A stretch of 64,000 nt of DNA from Erysipelotrichaceae bacterium (GCA_017419165.1 JAFOLW010000073.1:41230-105229), one strand, 5' to 3'. Counted from the stretch's first letter, positions 25,537 to 34,847 are shown. Notes: generated by a model from the sequence alone, not told the origin. Made by a program: numbers and translations.

Positions 25537-26841
25537 TTATTGTGCTTTGACTTCCGCGAAGCCGAGTTCGTGTCCTTCGTTGAAGTTGCGGGCATTTTCC
25601 ATCGTCTGAACGGCGATGGCCTGCATGGCTTCTCTGGTAAAGAACGCCTGGTGAGAAGTCAGGACCAGCTGCGGGAACATCTGCAGTCTTGCGGTGATCG
25701 AGTGCGGAAGCGGTTCGTCGGAACGGTCGGTATAGACGTTCTCGTCTTCGCCTTCGTAGACATCGAGCGCGACAGCCTGGAATTTGCCGTCTTTCAAGGC
25801 GGCGATCAGAGCTTCGACGTCGATGAGCGGTCCTCTGGCCGTGTTGACCAGCATGACGCTCTTCTTCATGAGAGAGATCGCATGTTCATCGATCAGGTGG
25901 TAAGTTCCGCCGTCGCCCATGATGAGCGGTGCATGCAAGGAGATCAGGTCGGCCTTGGAAAGCAGTTCTTCCTTGCTGACATAAGTCAGCAAGCCTTCCT
26001 CTTCCAGCTGTTTGTTGGGATAAGCGTCCCAGCCGATGACCGTCATGCCGTAACCTTTGGCGATCCTGGCGAAGCACTGACCGATCTTGCCGGTGCCCAT
26101 GACACCGCAGACCTTGTTGTGCAGGTCGACGCCCAGCAAGCCGGAGAGAGCGAAGTTGTTGTCTCTGACCTTGCGGTCGGCTTTATGCAGACGGCGGTTG
26201 GCTTCCTGAAGGATGGCCATGGCGTGTTCGGCGACAGCGTATGGAGAATATGCCGGAACTCTGGCGACTTTGATGCCGTATTCTTTGCAGGCGTTCAGGT
26301 CGACATTGTTGAAGCCGGCGCAGCGCAGAAGGATCAGCTTGATGCCTTCGTTGTGTAAGACATCGATGACTTCTTTCGGTGCTTCGTCATTGACGAAGAT
26401 ACAGACGGCGTCATGTCCCTTTGCCAAAGTCGCTGTTTCCAGAGTGAGTCTGGATTCCAGATAGGTGATATCGACATTGTAGGTGCCCGGCCCTTTTTCA
26501 TCTGCCAGTCTGGAGAAGAAAAGGTGGTCGTAGTCTTTCGTTCCGAAGAAGGCGATCTTGAGGATGCCGCTCTCTCTTTCTTCGATACAGTCGGTGCAGA
26601 CGATCTTTCTTACGCTTTCGGCATCTTCTTCTTCGTTTCTGCCTTCGACAGTGACTTCCAGGACATCGCCTTTCTTGGCACCGAGCGCAAGGATCTGCAG
26701 GACATCGGATGCGTTGGCGTGTTTGCCGTTGCATGTGATGGAAACCGTGCTCTTGAGTCCGACGCAAAGCTGCGCGATCAAAGCGGCCGGTCTGGCATGG
26801 ATGCCGATCGGATTTTCTACGGTACAGCGAAATTGTTTCAT
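25537..26841 (-). CDS. HPr phosphocarrier domain fused to D-lactate dehydrogenase
   Basis: This 434-residue protein joins an HPr domain (residues 1-84) to a complete D-2-hydroxyacid dehydrogenase (from about 93). In the HPr part, His15 lies in GIHARPAA. An ungapped alignment to B. subtilis HPr (NGK at 38-40 in both) places Asp at position 46, where HPr normally has the regulatory Ser46. The dehydrogenase has LRCAGFNNVDL, NAD motif GVMGTGKIG, and catalytic Arg (NTARGPLID), Glu (LDVYEGE) and His (TSHQAFF), closest to LdhA-type D-lactate dehydrogenases. It would reduce pyruvate to D-lactate. GGAGGG stands 7 bases before ATG 26841. Linking PTS state to lactate output is inference. Confidence 0.93.
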   Translation of the reverse strand: MKQFRCTVENPIGIHARPAALIAQLCVGLKSTVSITCNGKHANASDVLQILALGAKKGDVLEVTVEGRNEEEDAESVRKIVCTDCIEERESGILKIAFFGTKDYDHLFFSRLADEKGPGTYNVDITYLESRLTLETATLAKGHDAVCIFVNDEAPKEVIDVLHNEGIKLILLRCAGFNNVDLNACKEYGIKVARVPAYSPYAVAEHAMAILQEANRRLHKADRKVRDNNFALSGLLGVDLHNKVCGVMGTGKIGQCFARIAKGYGMTVIGWDAYPNKQLEEEGLLTYVSKEELLSKADLISLHAPLIMGDGGTYHLIDEHAISLMKKSVMLVNTARGPLIDVEALIAALKDGKFQAVALDVYEGEDENVYTDRSDEPLPHSITARLQMFPQLVLTSHQAFFTREAMQAIAVQTMENARNFNEGHELGFAEVKAQ

Positions 26842-26936
26842 ATGATAACCCTCCACTTGTATTTTACCATTGCCGGAGGATGAAATGGGAAGATAAAAAA
26901 GCGAATGATGGTGTCTTTAGTAAGGGCTTTCTATTC

Positions 26937-26949
26937 TATAATAAAGTTG
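26937..26949 (+). promoter_or_regulatory. TATAAT promoter, near-leaderless
   Basis: TATAAT at 26937-26942, then seven bases to the ATG at 26950. The predicted start is one base before the ATG. No Shine-Dalgarno sequence. Confidence 0.6.
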
Positions 26950-28374
26950 ATGTTTGATATTACTATAATCGGAGCCGGGATCACCGGTTCCCTGATCGCT
27001 CACTCCCTGAGCAAGCTCGATCTGAAGGTTTTGGTTCTGGAAAAGGAGAATGATGTAGCTGAAGGTGCGACCGGGGCGAATTCCGCCATGGTCCACTCTG
27101 GACATGATCCCAAACCTGGCACGATGAAATGCAGATACAATCTTCTGGGCAACCGCATGTACCCCGAACTTTGCAAGGAACTGCAGGTCTCTTATGTGCC
27201 GATCGGCGCTTATGTTGCCGCAGGGGGAGAAGAAGAGGAAGAAAAACTGAACGAACTGATTGCCCAGTGCGAAGAACGGCATGTCCCTTACGAAGTGCTC
27301 GACGGCGATACCGCCAGAAAAAACGAGCCGAATCTGGCTGACCGCATCAGCAAGGTCCTTTCCTTGCCTTCGACGGGCATCATCACGCCTTGGGAGGTCA
27401 CCTTTGCCGCAATGGAAGAGGCGATGCTCAACGGCGTGGAGCTTAAGCTCGGTTATGAGGTCAGATCGATCGAAAAGAAAGAAGATCATTTCCTCATCAA
27501 CGGTGAGATCTCCAGCAAGGTCGTCATCAACTGCGCCGGAGCGCATTGCGATGAGATCACTTCGATGCTGCGGGAAAGTCCTTATAAGGTGATCGCGAGA
27601 AAGGGCGAATACTTCGTTCTCGATCATCTCAACGGCAGCTTCGTCAATCACGTCATTTATCCGGTACCGGGTGCCAAAGGCAAAGGAGTCCTGGCGGTCC
27701 CGACCGTCCACGGGAATGTGCTTCTGGGTCCCAATTCCGATGACTGCGAAGATGTGGAAGACGATTCCACCGGACAGGGTCTCGATTATATCCGTTCGCA
27801 GATCACAAGAACGATGAAGAACATCCCGTATCACAAGATGATCCATACGTTTGCCGGGCTTCGTCCGCATATCGATCTGAAAGACTTCTATATCAGAGAA
27901 GATGATCGGATCGAAAACTTCATCCATGTCGCCGGCATCGAATCTCCGGGTCTTTCGGCTGCACCGGCCATCGCCAAGGAGGTCGTGGAATCCATCCTGA
28001 TGCCGAAATTCGCCGGCTGCAAAGTCAAGGAAAACTATGTCCGCAGGAAGCCGTTCATCGACATGAACAAGATGAGCGAAGAACAGATCGGGGAACTCAT
28101 TGAGAAGGATCCCGATTTCGGCAGGATCATCTGCCGCTGCGAGAAGATCTCGATGGGTCAGATCAAAGATGTCATCGACCGTAAGTGCGGTGCAACGACG
28201 ATCAAAGGCGTCAAGATGCGCTGCCGTCCGGGCATGGGCAGATGCCAGGGTGGTTTTTGCGAGCCCGAGGTCCTGAAGATCCTGGCAGAAATGTTGGATA
28301 TGGATAGACGAGATGTCTGCCTTGACCGGCCGGGTTCCAATGTCCTGGTCGCTGAGGCAAAGGAGGATCTGTGA
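26950..28374 (+). CDS. GlpA-like FAD-dependent dehydrogenase with C-terminal [2Fe-2S] BFD domain
   Basis: A 474-residue flavoprotein. The N-terminal DAO fold starts IIGAGITGSLIAHSL, with LEKENDVAEGATGANSAMVHSG typical of the glycerol-3-phosphate dehydrogenase family, and GAKGKGVLAVPTVHGNVLLGPN later. The C-terminal BFD-like domain carries four cysteines (CRCEK and CRPGMGRCQGGFC) for a [2Fe-2S] cluster. It likely oxidises glycerol 3-phosphate or a related hydroxyacid, passing electrons to the next gene's product. It forms a three-gene unit with an FAD oxidoreductase and a DUF1667 protein, a set known from anaerobic Bacillota. The substrate is inferred. Confidence 0.87.
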   Translation: MFDITIIGAGITGSLIAHSLSKLDLKVLVLEKENDVAEGATGANSAMVHSGHDPKPGTMKCRYNLLGNRMYPELCKELQVSYVPIGAYVAAGGEEEEEKLNELIAQCEERHVPYEVLDGDTARKNEPNLADRISKVLSLPSTGIITPWEVTFAAMEEAMLNGVELKLGYEVRSIEKKEDHFLINGEISSKVVINCAGAHCDEITSMLRESPYKVIARKGEYFVLDHLNGSFVNHVIYPVPGAKGKGVLAVPTVHGNVLLGPNSDDCEDVEDDSTGQGLDYIRSQITRTMKNIPYHKMIHTFAGLRPHIDLKDFYIREDDRIENFIHVAGIESPGLSAAPAIAKEVVESILMPKFAGCKVKENYVRRKPFIDMNKMSEEQIGELIEKDPDFGRIICRCEKISMGQIKDVIDRKCGATTIKGVKMRCRPGMGRCQGGFCEPEVLKILAEMLDMDRRDVCLDRPGSNVLVAEAKEDL

Positions 28375-29609
28375 TGGAACGGCATCAGTTGGTCATCGTC
28401 GGCGCAGGTTCCGCCGGCATCGCCGCCGCTTTAGGCGCATATGAGAACGGTCTGGAAGACATCCTTCTGATCGAAAGGGAAAGCGAGTACGGCGGCATCC
28501 TTCAGCAGTGTATCCACAACGGTTTCGGTCTGCATACCTTCAACGAGGAGCTTTCCGGTCCGGCTTATGCGGAACGTTATTTCGATCTGATCAAAGACAA
28601 CGACAGCATCTCGATCATCTACGATGCGGCGGTCACTTCGATCCGCGGAAAGACACTGAGCGTACAATGTCCTTCCGGGCTGCGGCATATCGAGGCCGAC
28701 GCCATCGTCATTTCCACCGGCTGCAGAGAGCGTCCGGCCGGAGCGATCGGCATGAAAGGCAACCGCTGTGAAGGCGTCTATACCGCCGGCACGGCGCAGA
28801 AATATCTCAACAAGGAAGGCTATCTTGTCGGAAAGAACGTCTTCATCCTGGGTTCCGGCGATATCGGTCTGATCATGGCCAGAAGGATGACACTGGAAGG
28901 TGCCAGGGTCATCGGTGTGGCTGAACTGCAGCCGTATTCCAACGGCCTGGCCAGAAATATCAAACAGTGTCTGGAGGATTTCGATATCCCGCTTTATCTC
29001 TCCCACACCGTGGAAGCGGTCCACGGAAAAACGAGACTGGAGTCGATCACGCTGATCGAAGTGGATGAAAAATTAAAGAAGATCGAAGGCTCGGAGAAGG
29101 AGATCCCTTGCGACTGCCTGCTTCTTTCCGTCGGTCTCATCCCGGAAAACACCTTGATCGAGGAACTGGGCGTGAAGCTCGATCCGCGTACCAAAGGTGC
29201 TGTCGTCGATGACAATTATATGACTTCTCTTGAAGGGATCTTTGCCTGCGGCAATGCCTTGCATGTCCACGACCTGGTCGACTACGTCTCGCAAGAAGGC
29301 AAGAAAGCCGGCCGTGCGGCTGCAAACTATGTCTTGGGCATGACCAACGACGAGGAGACCGTACGCAATCTTGTCAGCAACGGTGTATCTTACATGGTCC
29401 CGCAGTCTTTCCACAAGGGAAGAGATCTCGAGTTCATGTTCCGGGTCAGCCGGGTCTATAAGGAATCTTATATCCATGTCTACGGAAACGGACTGGACAA
29501 GAAGATCAAAAAGCTCGGCATCGTGCCAAGCGAGATGCAGAAGGTCTTGCTGAAGAAAGAAGATCTCAAGGATCTGAACGGAGAACTCCATTGGGAGGTG
29601 ATCGAATGA
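28374..29609 (+). CDS. FAD/NAD(P)-dependent oxidoreductase, partner of the GlpA-like protein
   Basis: A 411-residue pyridine-nucleotide-disulfide-type flavoprotein. The FAD motif is VIVGAGSAGIAAALGAYENG at the start, the NAD motif VFILGSGDIGLIMARRM is near residue 160, and the C-terminal FAD block is GIFACGNALHVHDLVDYVSQEG. ERESEYGGILQQCIHNGFGL is typical of partners of GlpA/BFD proteins. It probably moves electrons between the upstream flavo-iron-sulfur protein and NAD(P). Its ATG shares a base with the upstream stop (TGATG), and it overlaps the DUF1667 gene by ATGA. Confidence 0.87.
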   Translation: MERHQLVIVGAGSAGIAAALGAYENGLEDILLIERESEYGGILQQCIHNGFGLHTFNEELSGPAYAERYFDLIKDNDSISIIYDAAVTSIRGKTLSVQCPSGLRHIEADAIVISTGCRERPAGAIGMKGNRCEGVYTAGTAQKYLNKEGYLVGKNVFILGSGDIGLIMARRMTLEGARVIGVAELQPYSNGLARNIKQCLEDFDIPLYLSHTVEAVHGKTRLESITLIEVDEKLKKIEGSEKEIPCDCLLLSVGLIPENTLIEELGVKLDPRTKGAVVDDNYMTSLEGIFACGNALHVHDLVDYVSQEGKKAGRAAANYVLGMTNDEETVRNLVSNGVSYMVPQSFHKGRDLEFMFRVSRVYKESYIHVYGNGLDKKIKKLGIVPSEMQKVLLKKEDLKDLNGELHWEVIE

Positions 29610-29956
29610 AACTGATCTGTATCAACTGCCCGCGGGGCTGTCATCTTGAAGCGGAACAGGACGGCGATAAGATCAAAGTGACCGGCAATGCCTGTCCGCG
29701 CGGTTATACTTATGCATATAATGAGATGACCCATCCTCTGCGTACGCTGACTTCCACAGTCGAAGTGGAATCGAAAGATCAGCGACGCCTGCCTGTCATC
29801 TCTTCCTCTCCGCTTCCCAAGGGGAGGATCATGGATGTCATGAAAGAACTCAAAGGCGTGAAAACAAAAGCGCCGGTGAAGATGGGCGATGTGATCGTTG
29901 CCGATGTCCTGGGACTGGGCGTCGATATCATCGCTTCCAAAAGTATCGTGAAATGA
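29606..29956 (+). CDS. DUF1667 protein
   Basis: A 116-residue protein with two Cys pairs near the N-terminus (CINCPRGCHL and NACPRGYTYA), a likely metal or iron-sulfur site, and a C-terminal GVDIIASKSI. DUF1667/COG3862 proteins are consistently encoded after the two flavoproteins found here and are thought to be a third electron-transfer subunit, a GlpC-like role by context. ATG 29606 is chosen from the GGAGGTGATC ribosome site and the ATGA overlap. Confidence 0.88.
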   Translation: MKLICINCPRGCHLEAEQDGDKIKVTGNACPRGYTYAYNEMTHPLRTLTSTVEVESKDQRRLPVISSSPLPKGRIMDVMKELKGVKTKAPVKMGDVIVADVLGLGVDIIASKSIVK

Positions 29957-30477
29957 AAAAACTGCTTTCGTTGTTTCTGATCCCGCTGCTTCTTTGCGGC
30001 TGTACGGTCGAGAGAGAAGATTATTATATCTTCTCTTTTGGTGATTATACGATCGCACCGGGTTATGACGATGCCGAATATCTGGAACTGATCTTCGAAC
30101 TGGATCTGCCCGAGACCCTGGAGCCCAATGAGACCCTGGAGAAAAAGGAAGTTCATTTCTGGGGCGACTATCTGGCGGATGTGGATCTGAGCAACGACGG
30201 CAAGAAGACGATCCCGATCGGGGAAGCCAAAGTCACAAGATTCGTCTTATACCTGGCAAATTTCCCGGATGCGGTCTATCGGATCGACGGACAGGAACTG
30301 AGTCCTTCGGTCAGGGAGAACTGCGAAAAGTTTTCGGGAGAATACATCGAGCGCAACGGCTATGCCTGCGTATTCGGCAAGAAGTCCGGCAAAAAGAAAA
30401 ACGTCGTCATCCTGTACGGCGACCTCTTTGCGATCGACCAGGATGCGTTGGACCATGTCGAGATCTACGTTGAATGA
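29953..30477 (+). CDS. Putative lipoprotein
   Basis: A 174-residue exported protein with a lipoprotein signal (KKLLSLFLIPLLLCGC, lipobox Cys at residue 17). The mature part is acidic and rich in Tyr and Asp; it resembles no family I know. It overlaps the DUF1667 gene upstream (ATGA) and the glycerate kinase gene downstream by 23 bases, so it belongs to the same transcript, but a link to those metabolic enzymes is not evident. Confidence 0.7.
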   Translation: MKKLLSLFLIPLLLCGCTVEREDYYIFSFGDYTIAPGYDDAEYLELIFELDLPETLEPNETLEKKEVHFWGDYLADVDLSNDGKKTIPIGEAKVTRFVLYLANFPDAVYRIDGQELSPSVRENCEKFSGEYIERNGYACVFGKKSGKKKNVVILYGDLFAIDQDALDHVEIYVE

Positions 30478-31696
30478 TGCCAGGCAGATCGCTTTGAACG
30501 CCATTGCTTCCTGTCTTCCTCAAGAAGGCGTGAAGAGAGCTCTGAAGGACCTGCATATCGATAAAGATGTCTATCTGCTTGCGGTCGGCAAGGCGGCTTT
30601 TTCTATGGCGAAGGCGGCAAGCGAAGTCTTGAAGATCAGGGAAGGCATCGTGATCACCAAGTACGGCCATACCGGCGGACAGATCGAACATGTGCGCTGT
30701 TTTGAAGCCGGCCATCCGCTGGTCGACGAAAATTCGGTCAGGGCGACCGAAGAAGCCATCGGAATGTGTTCTTCTTTGCGGAAAGAGGATACCGTCGTCT
30801 TCCTGCTTTCGGGCGGGGCAAGTGCCTTGTTCGAAAGTCCGCTGATCCCTTTAAAGGAATTGCAGGAGCTAAACAGGCTCTTCTTGAATGAAGCCCTGGA
30901 TATCGTCTCCATCAATACCATCCGAAAGAAACTGTCCAAGGTCAAAGGCGGCCGTTTTGCCGATCTGTGCAGGCCGGCAAAGGTCTGTTCGATCATCCTT
31001 TCGGATGTTCTTTCCGACCGCCTCGATTCGATCGGTTCGGGCCCGACGGCAAAGGATGAGACAAACGGCGAAGATGCGCTCAGGATCCTGGATGAAAAAG
31101 GGATCGCCATATCGGATCAGATACGAAGGATCATCCTGGACAGTAAGTCCGGAGAAGCGGACAATTGCGAAAACATCATCATCGGTTCGGTGAAGATCCT
31201 GGCGAAACAGGCGATGAAGGAAGCTTCAGCCCTCGGTTACAGACCGATCCTGATCGACGATCAGATCGACATCGAAGCAAAAGAAGCGGGAGAGCTTCTC
31301 TTCAGACAGATCCGGGCCCATCTTGATGATGAAGAAGATGTTGCCCTGATCTTAGCCGGAGAGACGCTCGTTCATGTCAAAGGCAAGGGCTTGGGCGGCA
31401 GGAACCAGGAACTGGTCTTCTCCCAGATGAAGAACATCTCCGGGTTGGAAGGCGTCTGTATCCTCTCGATCGGCTCGGACGGCACGGACGGTCCGACCGA
31501 TGCTGCAGGCGGGATCATCGACGCTTCCTCATATGAAAAGTTCCTGAAAACCGGCGGTGATTTCGATGAAATATTAAGGGACAACGACACTTATCACGGT
31601 CTGAAGATGATCGATTCGCTGATCATCACCGGTCCGACCGGCACGAATGTCAACGACCTGACGCTGGCGCTGATCACACATAAAGAAGGCAGATGA
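30455..31696 (+). CDS. Glycerate 2-kinase, GckA/MOFRL type
   Basis: A 413-residue protein of the glycerate kinase family with an N-terminal DUF4147-like domain (AVGKAAFSMAKAA, GHPLVDENSVRATEEA, LLSGGASALFESP, IRKKLSKVKGGR) and a C-terminal MOFRL domain (GLGGRNQELVFSQ, SIGSDGTDGPTDAAGGIID). It phosphorylates D-glycerate to 2-phosphoglycerate, feeding lower glycolysis (see gpmI). The start at 30455 overlaps the lipoprotein gene; a TTG at 30470 is an alternative. It overlaps the hydrolase gene by ATGA. Confidence 0.9.
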   Translation: MSRSTLNDARQIALNAIASCLPQEGVKRALKDLHIDKDVYLLAVGKAAFSMAKAASEVLKIREGIVITKYGHTGGQIEHVRCFEAGHPLVDENSVRATEEAIGMCSSLRKEDTVVFLLSGGASALFESPLIPLKELQELNRLFLNEALDIVSINTIRKKLSKVKGGRFADLCRPAKVCSIILSDVLSDRLDSIGSGPTAKDETNGEDALRILDEKGIAISDQIRRIILDSKSGEADNCENIIIGSVKILAKQAMKEASALGYRPILIDDQIDIEAKEAGELLFRQIRAHLDDEEDVALILAGETLVHVKGKGLGGRNQELVFSQMKNISGLEGVCILSIGSDGTDGPTDAAGGIIDASSYEKFLKTGGDFDEILRDNDTYHGLKMIDSLIITGPTGTNVNDLTLALITHKEGR

Positions 31697-32409
31697 AAAA
31701 AGGCATATGGAAAAAGATCGTTCTTTTGTCCATGGCTCTGATCTTGATCACAGGGCTCGTTTTCGTATCTTACTTTTCGGTCTGTTACAAGTCACAAAGC
31801 GATCCTGCGATCTCTGCTCAGGTCAGCCTTGCGGAAGAAAAAGATCACATCGCCCTGATCCCGGAGGCGTATGAGACGGCACTGATTTTTTATTCCGGAG
31901 CCAAGGTGGAAGAAAGCGCCTATATCCCGCTGTTTGAGATCTGTGCAAAAGAAGGGGTCTTGTGTCTGATCGCCAGGACGCCGTTTCATTTCCCGCTCTT
32001 TGATATCGGGGCGGCATCGTCTTTGAAAGCGGCGCATCCCGAAGTCAAACACTGGTATCTGGCAGGCCACTCTTTGGGCGGTGTCTGTGCTTCCTTATAT
32101 CTGAAGGATCATCCGCAGGAAGCGGAGGGACTGATCCTGCTGGCGTCGTATGCGGATGCGGATCTTTCGGATACGGATCTCCGGGTCTTGGATATCTACG
32201 GCGATCTCGACGGCGTCATGAACAGGGAAAAACACGATGAACATCTGAAAGACTTGCCCTCGGACTACGAAACGTTTCTCATCAAAGGAGGAAATCACTG
32301 CCAGTTCGGCGACTACGGTCTTCAGAAAGGGGACAATGAAGCAACGATCTCATCGGAAGAACAGAAGCAGATCACGGCAAGAGCCATCCTGTCGTTCATA
32401 AGGGAATGA
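31693..32409 (+). CDS. Membrane-anchored alpha/beta hydrolase
   Basis: A 238-residue protein with an N-terminal membrane helix (about 8-28) and an alpha/beta-hydrolase domain facing outside. The nucleophile elbow AGHSLGGVCAS is central, IYGDLDGVM carries the likely acid residue, and GGNHCQFGDYG the His. It probably acts as an esterase or lipase-like enzyme at the cell surface; the substrate is unknown. It is the last gene of the 26950-32409 transcript and is followed by a terminator. Confidence 0.82.
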   Translation: MKKGIWKKIVLLSMALILITGLVFVSYFSVCYKSQSDPAISAQVSLAEEKDHIALIPEAYETALIFYSGAKVEESAYIPLFEICAKEGVLCLIARTPFHFPLFDIGAASSLKAAHPEVKHWYLAGHSLGGVCASLYLKDHPQEAEGLILLASYADADLSDTDLRVLDIYGDLDGVMNREKHDEHLKDLPSDYETFLIKGGNHCQFGDYGLQKGDNEATISSEEQKQITARAILSFIRE

Positions 32410-32423
32410 ATTGTAATATCGGT

Positions 32424-32446
32424 AAAATCTCCTACGGGAGATTTTT
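32424..32446 (+). terminator. Terminator after the hydrolase gene
   Basis: AAAATCTCC-TACG-GGAGATTTT hairpin ending in a T5 run. Confidence 0.88.
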
Positions 32447-32454
32447 GTTATGAT
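32446..32454 (+). promoter_or_regulatory. Extended -10 promoter of the YjjI-type gene
   Basis: TGT-TATGAT (box 32449-32454) directly touches the preceding terminator T-run. The leader of about 20 bases holds AGGGAGG before the GTG at 32480. Confidence 0.6.
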
Positions 32455-32479
32455 AGTCTTGAACAGGGAGGAAACATCC

Positions 32480-34003
32480 GTGAGTACAAATGAAGAAATG
32501 AAACAAGAGATCCGGAAGATCATGAAAGACAAGAAACTGACCTACTGGCAAAGGACCGATGCTTTGGCGAGGTATGCCGAAGATCTTCTCGATTATCCCG
32601 AAGGGACACCGGAGGAATTTTACGAACTGACGGAAAGCCGGGAGATCTCCGATCTTCATGAGGGACACGGGCCCTGGTCGGCACGTTATATCCTGCCTGA
32701 TTATGAAAAATTCCTGAAGGAAGGTTCTTCCTTCCTGCGCCTGGATCCCCCGAAGGATCTGTTTGAAGCACTGAATTGTCTGCTGATCTTTTATCACAAT
32801 GCCCATGCTTTGGACCGTTTCCCGGTCTTCTTGGGCAGATTCGATGTCCTGCTGGAAGACTTTGTAAAGAAAGAAAAACGGGAAGATGCCGGGAAGATGC
32901 TGGGGTGGTTCCTCACAAGCATCGACCGGACGATGTCCGACAGTTTCGTGCAGGCCAACATCGGGCCGGAAGCCTCGGTCACGGGCGAGCTGATCCTCGA
33001 ACTGCTGCCGAAGCTGCAGAACATCACGCCGAACCTGTCTTTGCGCTACGATCCGGACATCACGCCGGATGATTTTGCCAAAAAAGCCCTGGATTGCGCA
33101 CTTCGCTGTGCCAATCCGGCATTTGCCTATGACCGTTTCTATAAAGAAAGAGTCGGCGAAGACTACGGTATCGCCTCCTGCTACAACGGTCTTTTGATCG
33201 GCGGGGGAGCGTTCACTCTGACCAGACTGCGTCTGGGGACGATCTCCGAGCACTGTAAAGATTCCCGGGATTTCTTTGAAAACAGACTTCCGTTGTGCGT
33301 GGATACGCAATTGAAATTCATGGATGCCAAGATCAACAGCATCGTCAATGACCGGGCGTTCTTCGAAAGCGACTGGATGGTCAAAGAAGGCTTCGTCCAT
33401 CCCGACCGTTTCGTGGGACTTTTCGGTCTGGTCGGTCTTTGCGAATGCGTCAACAACCTGATGGCAAAGGACGGCAAGAGCGGACGCATGGGCCATGATC
33501 CGGAAGCGGACCGGCTGGGCGTGAAGATCCTGGAGGCCATCGAAAAGAGCGTCAACGAACATTACTGCCCGTATTCTTATAAGCACCGTTTCGTCATGCA
33601 TTCGCAAGTCGGTGCCGATGACGATGAAGGAAATTCCGCCGGCACACGTATCGCGTACGGCGATGAGCCGGAGCTCTATGAACATCTGAAGAACTGCGGG
33701 CTCTACCACCGTTTCTTCCCGTCGGGCGTCGGCGATATCTTCCCGTTCGATGAGACGGCATTCCGCAATCTGGATGCCTTGCTGGACATCTTCAAAGGCG
33801 GATTCAAAGTCGGTGTCAAATACATGTCGACATATCTCGGGAGCGGGGATCTGATCCGGGTGACCGGTTATCTGATGAAGCGTTCGGAAGTGGAGAAGCT
33901 GAAAAACGGGGAAGCCGTCGCCAATGATTCGGCGGCATTGGTCCTGGGCAAGTCGCCGGAAAGACATATGAACGAGAAGAAAGTCAGGAGTTTCGATGTA
34001 TAG
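32480..34003 (+). CDS. yjjI: YjjI-family glycyl-radical enzyme
   Basis: A 507-residue protein matching the YjjI (DUF3029) group of glycyl-radical enzymes, whose substrate is unknown. The C-terminal RVTGYLMKRSEVEKL is the glycyl-radical loop, with the Gly of VTGY as radical carrier. GLVGLCECVNNL holds a candidate thiyl cysteine. It is strictly anaerobic by family. The GTG start has AGGGAGG at normal distance. It overlaps its dedicated activase gene by 8 bases, as in E. coli, where yjjI and yjjW are also paired. Confidence 0.88.
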   Translation: MSTNEEMKQEIRKIMKDKKLTYWQRTDALARYAEDLLDYPEGTPEEFYELTESREISDLHEGHGPWSARYILPDYEKFLKEGSSFLRLDPPKDLFEALNCLLIFYHNAHALDRFPVFLGRFDVLLEDFVKKEKREDAGKMLGWFLTSIDRTMSDSFVQANIGPEASVTGELILELLPKLQNITPNLSLRYDPDITPDDFAKKALDCALRCANPAFAYDRFYKERVGEDYGIASCYNGLLIGGGAFTLTRLRLGTISEHCKDSRDFFENRLPLCVDTQLKFMDAKINSIVNDRAFFESDWMVKEGFVHPDRFVGLFGLVGLCECVNNLMAKDGKSGRMGHDPEADRLGVKILEAIEKSVNEHYCPYSYKHRFVMHSQVGADDDEGNSAGTRIAYGDEPELYEHLKNCGLYHRFFPSGVGDIFPFDETAFRNLDALLDIFKGGFKVGVKYMSTYLGSGDLIRVTGYLMKRSEVEKLKNGEAVANDSAALVLGKSPERHMNEKKVRSFDV

Positions 34004-34838
34004 AGCTCCCGTCAACAAGATCATCCGTTCTTCGATCGTTGACGGTCCGGGGAACCGGACGGCGGTCTTCTTCCAGTCCTGCAATTTCAATTGCCGCTAT
34101 TGCCACAATCCGGAGACGATCCATATGTGCGTCCATTGCGGCAGATGCACGGAGAGCTGTCCGGCAGGAGCTTTGCGGATGGCGGAAGGGAAAGTCGTCT
34201 GGGACAAAGAGAAATGCGTGAGCTGCGATACCTGCATCAAGGTCTGTCCGAACGACGCTTCACCGAAGATCACCTATATGTCCGCTGCACAGATCTGGGA
34301 AGAGATCGAAGATGATCTGCCGTTCATCCGCGGGATCACGGTCTCGGGCGGAGAATGTACATTGCAAAGAGACACGGTCGTCGAACTGTTCCGGCTGGCA
34401 AAACAGAACGGTCTGACGACGCTGCTGGATTCCAACGGATCCTACGATTTTCAAAACGATCTGGAACTGCTGGAAGTATCCGACGGCGTGATGCTGGATG
34501 TCAAGGCAGACTGTGAAGAGCGTCATCGCTGGCTGACGGGTCAGAGTATCAGTACGGTCTTGTTCAATCTGGACTATCTGGCGAAGATGAACAAGCTTGA
34601 AGAGGTGCGCACCGTCTGCATCCCCGGTGCACTGGAGAACGAGAAGACCATTTCGAAGGTCGCGGAGATCCTTTCACCGTATCTGAAAGAGAAAGACATC
34701 CGCTACAAGCTGATCAAGTACCGTCATTTCGGTGTCCGGGAGAAGTATCAGGACTTCCGGCAGCCGGATGAGGAGTATATGGAACATCTGAAGGAACTTG
34801 CCTTAGAAAAAGGGTTCAGGAACATCGTGATCATTTAA
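33996..34838 (+). CDS. yjjW: YjjW-family glycyl-radical enzyme activase
   Basis: A 280-residue radical-SAM protein. CNFNCRYCHNP is the CxxxCxxC cluster motif, followed by a two-cluster ferredoxin insert (CVHCGRCTESCPAGAL and CVSCDTCIKVCPNDA), which is the domain order of activases of glycyl-radical enzymes, and the SAM-binding SGGECTLQ. It abstracts the Gly hydrogen of the YjjI partner by cleaving S-adenosylmethionine. Overlap with yjjI indicates coupled synthesis. Confidence 0.92.
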   Translation: MYRAPVNKIIRSSIVDGPGNRTAVFFQSCNFNCRYCHNPETIHMCVHCGRCTESCPAGALRMAEGKVVWDKEKCVSCDTCIKVCPNDASPKITYMSAAQIWEEIEDDLPFIRGITVSGGECTLQRDTVVELFRLAKQNGLTTLLDSNGSYDFQNDLELLEVSDGVMLDVKADCEERHRWLTGQSISTVLFNLDYLAKMNKLEEVRTVCIPGALENEKTISKVAEILSPYLKEKDIRYKLIKYRHFGVREKYQDFRQPDEEYMEHLKELALEKGFRNIVII

Positions 34839-34847
34839 GGAGGAAAT

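Noticed and set aside
32432..34090. A 552-codon open frame on the minus strand opposite yjjI
   Set aside because: It mirrors yjjI codon bias, has no recognisable domain, and the plus-strand gene has clear family motifs and a ribosome site. Other long antisense frames (for example 11030-12400 opposite the SNF2 gene and 5865-7031 opposite the aminotransferase and gpsA) are rejected for the same reason.
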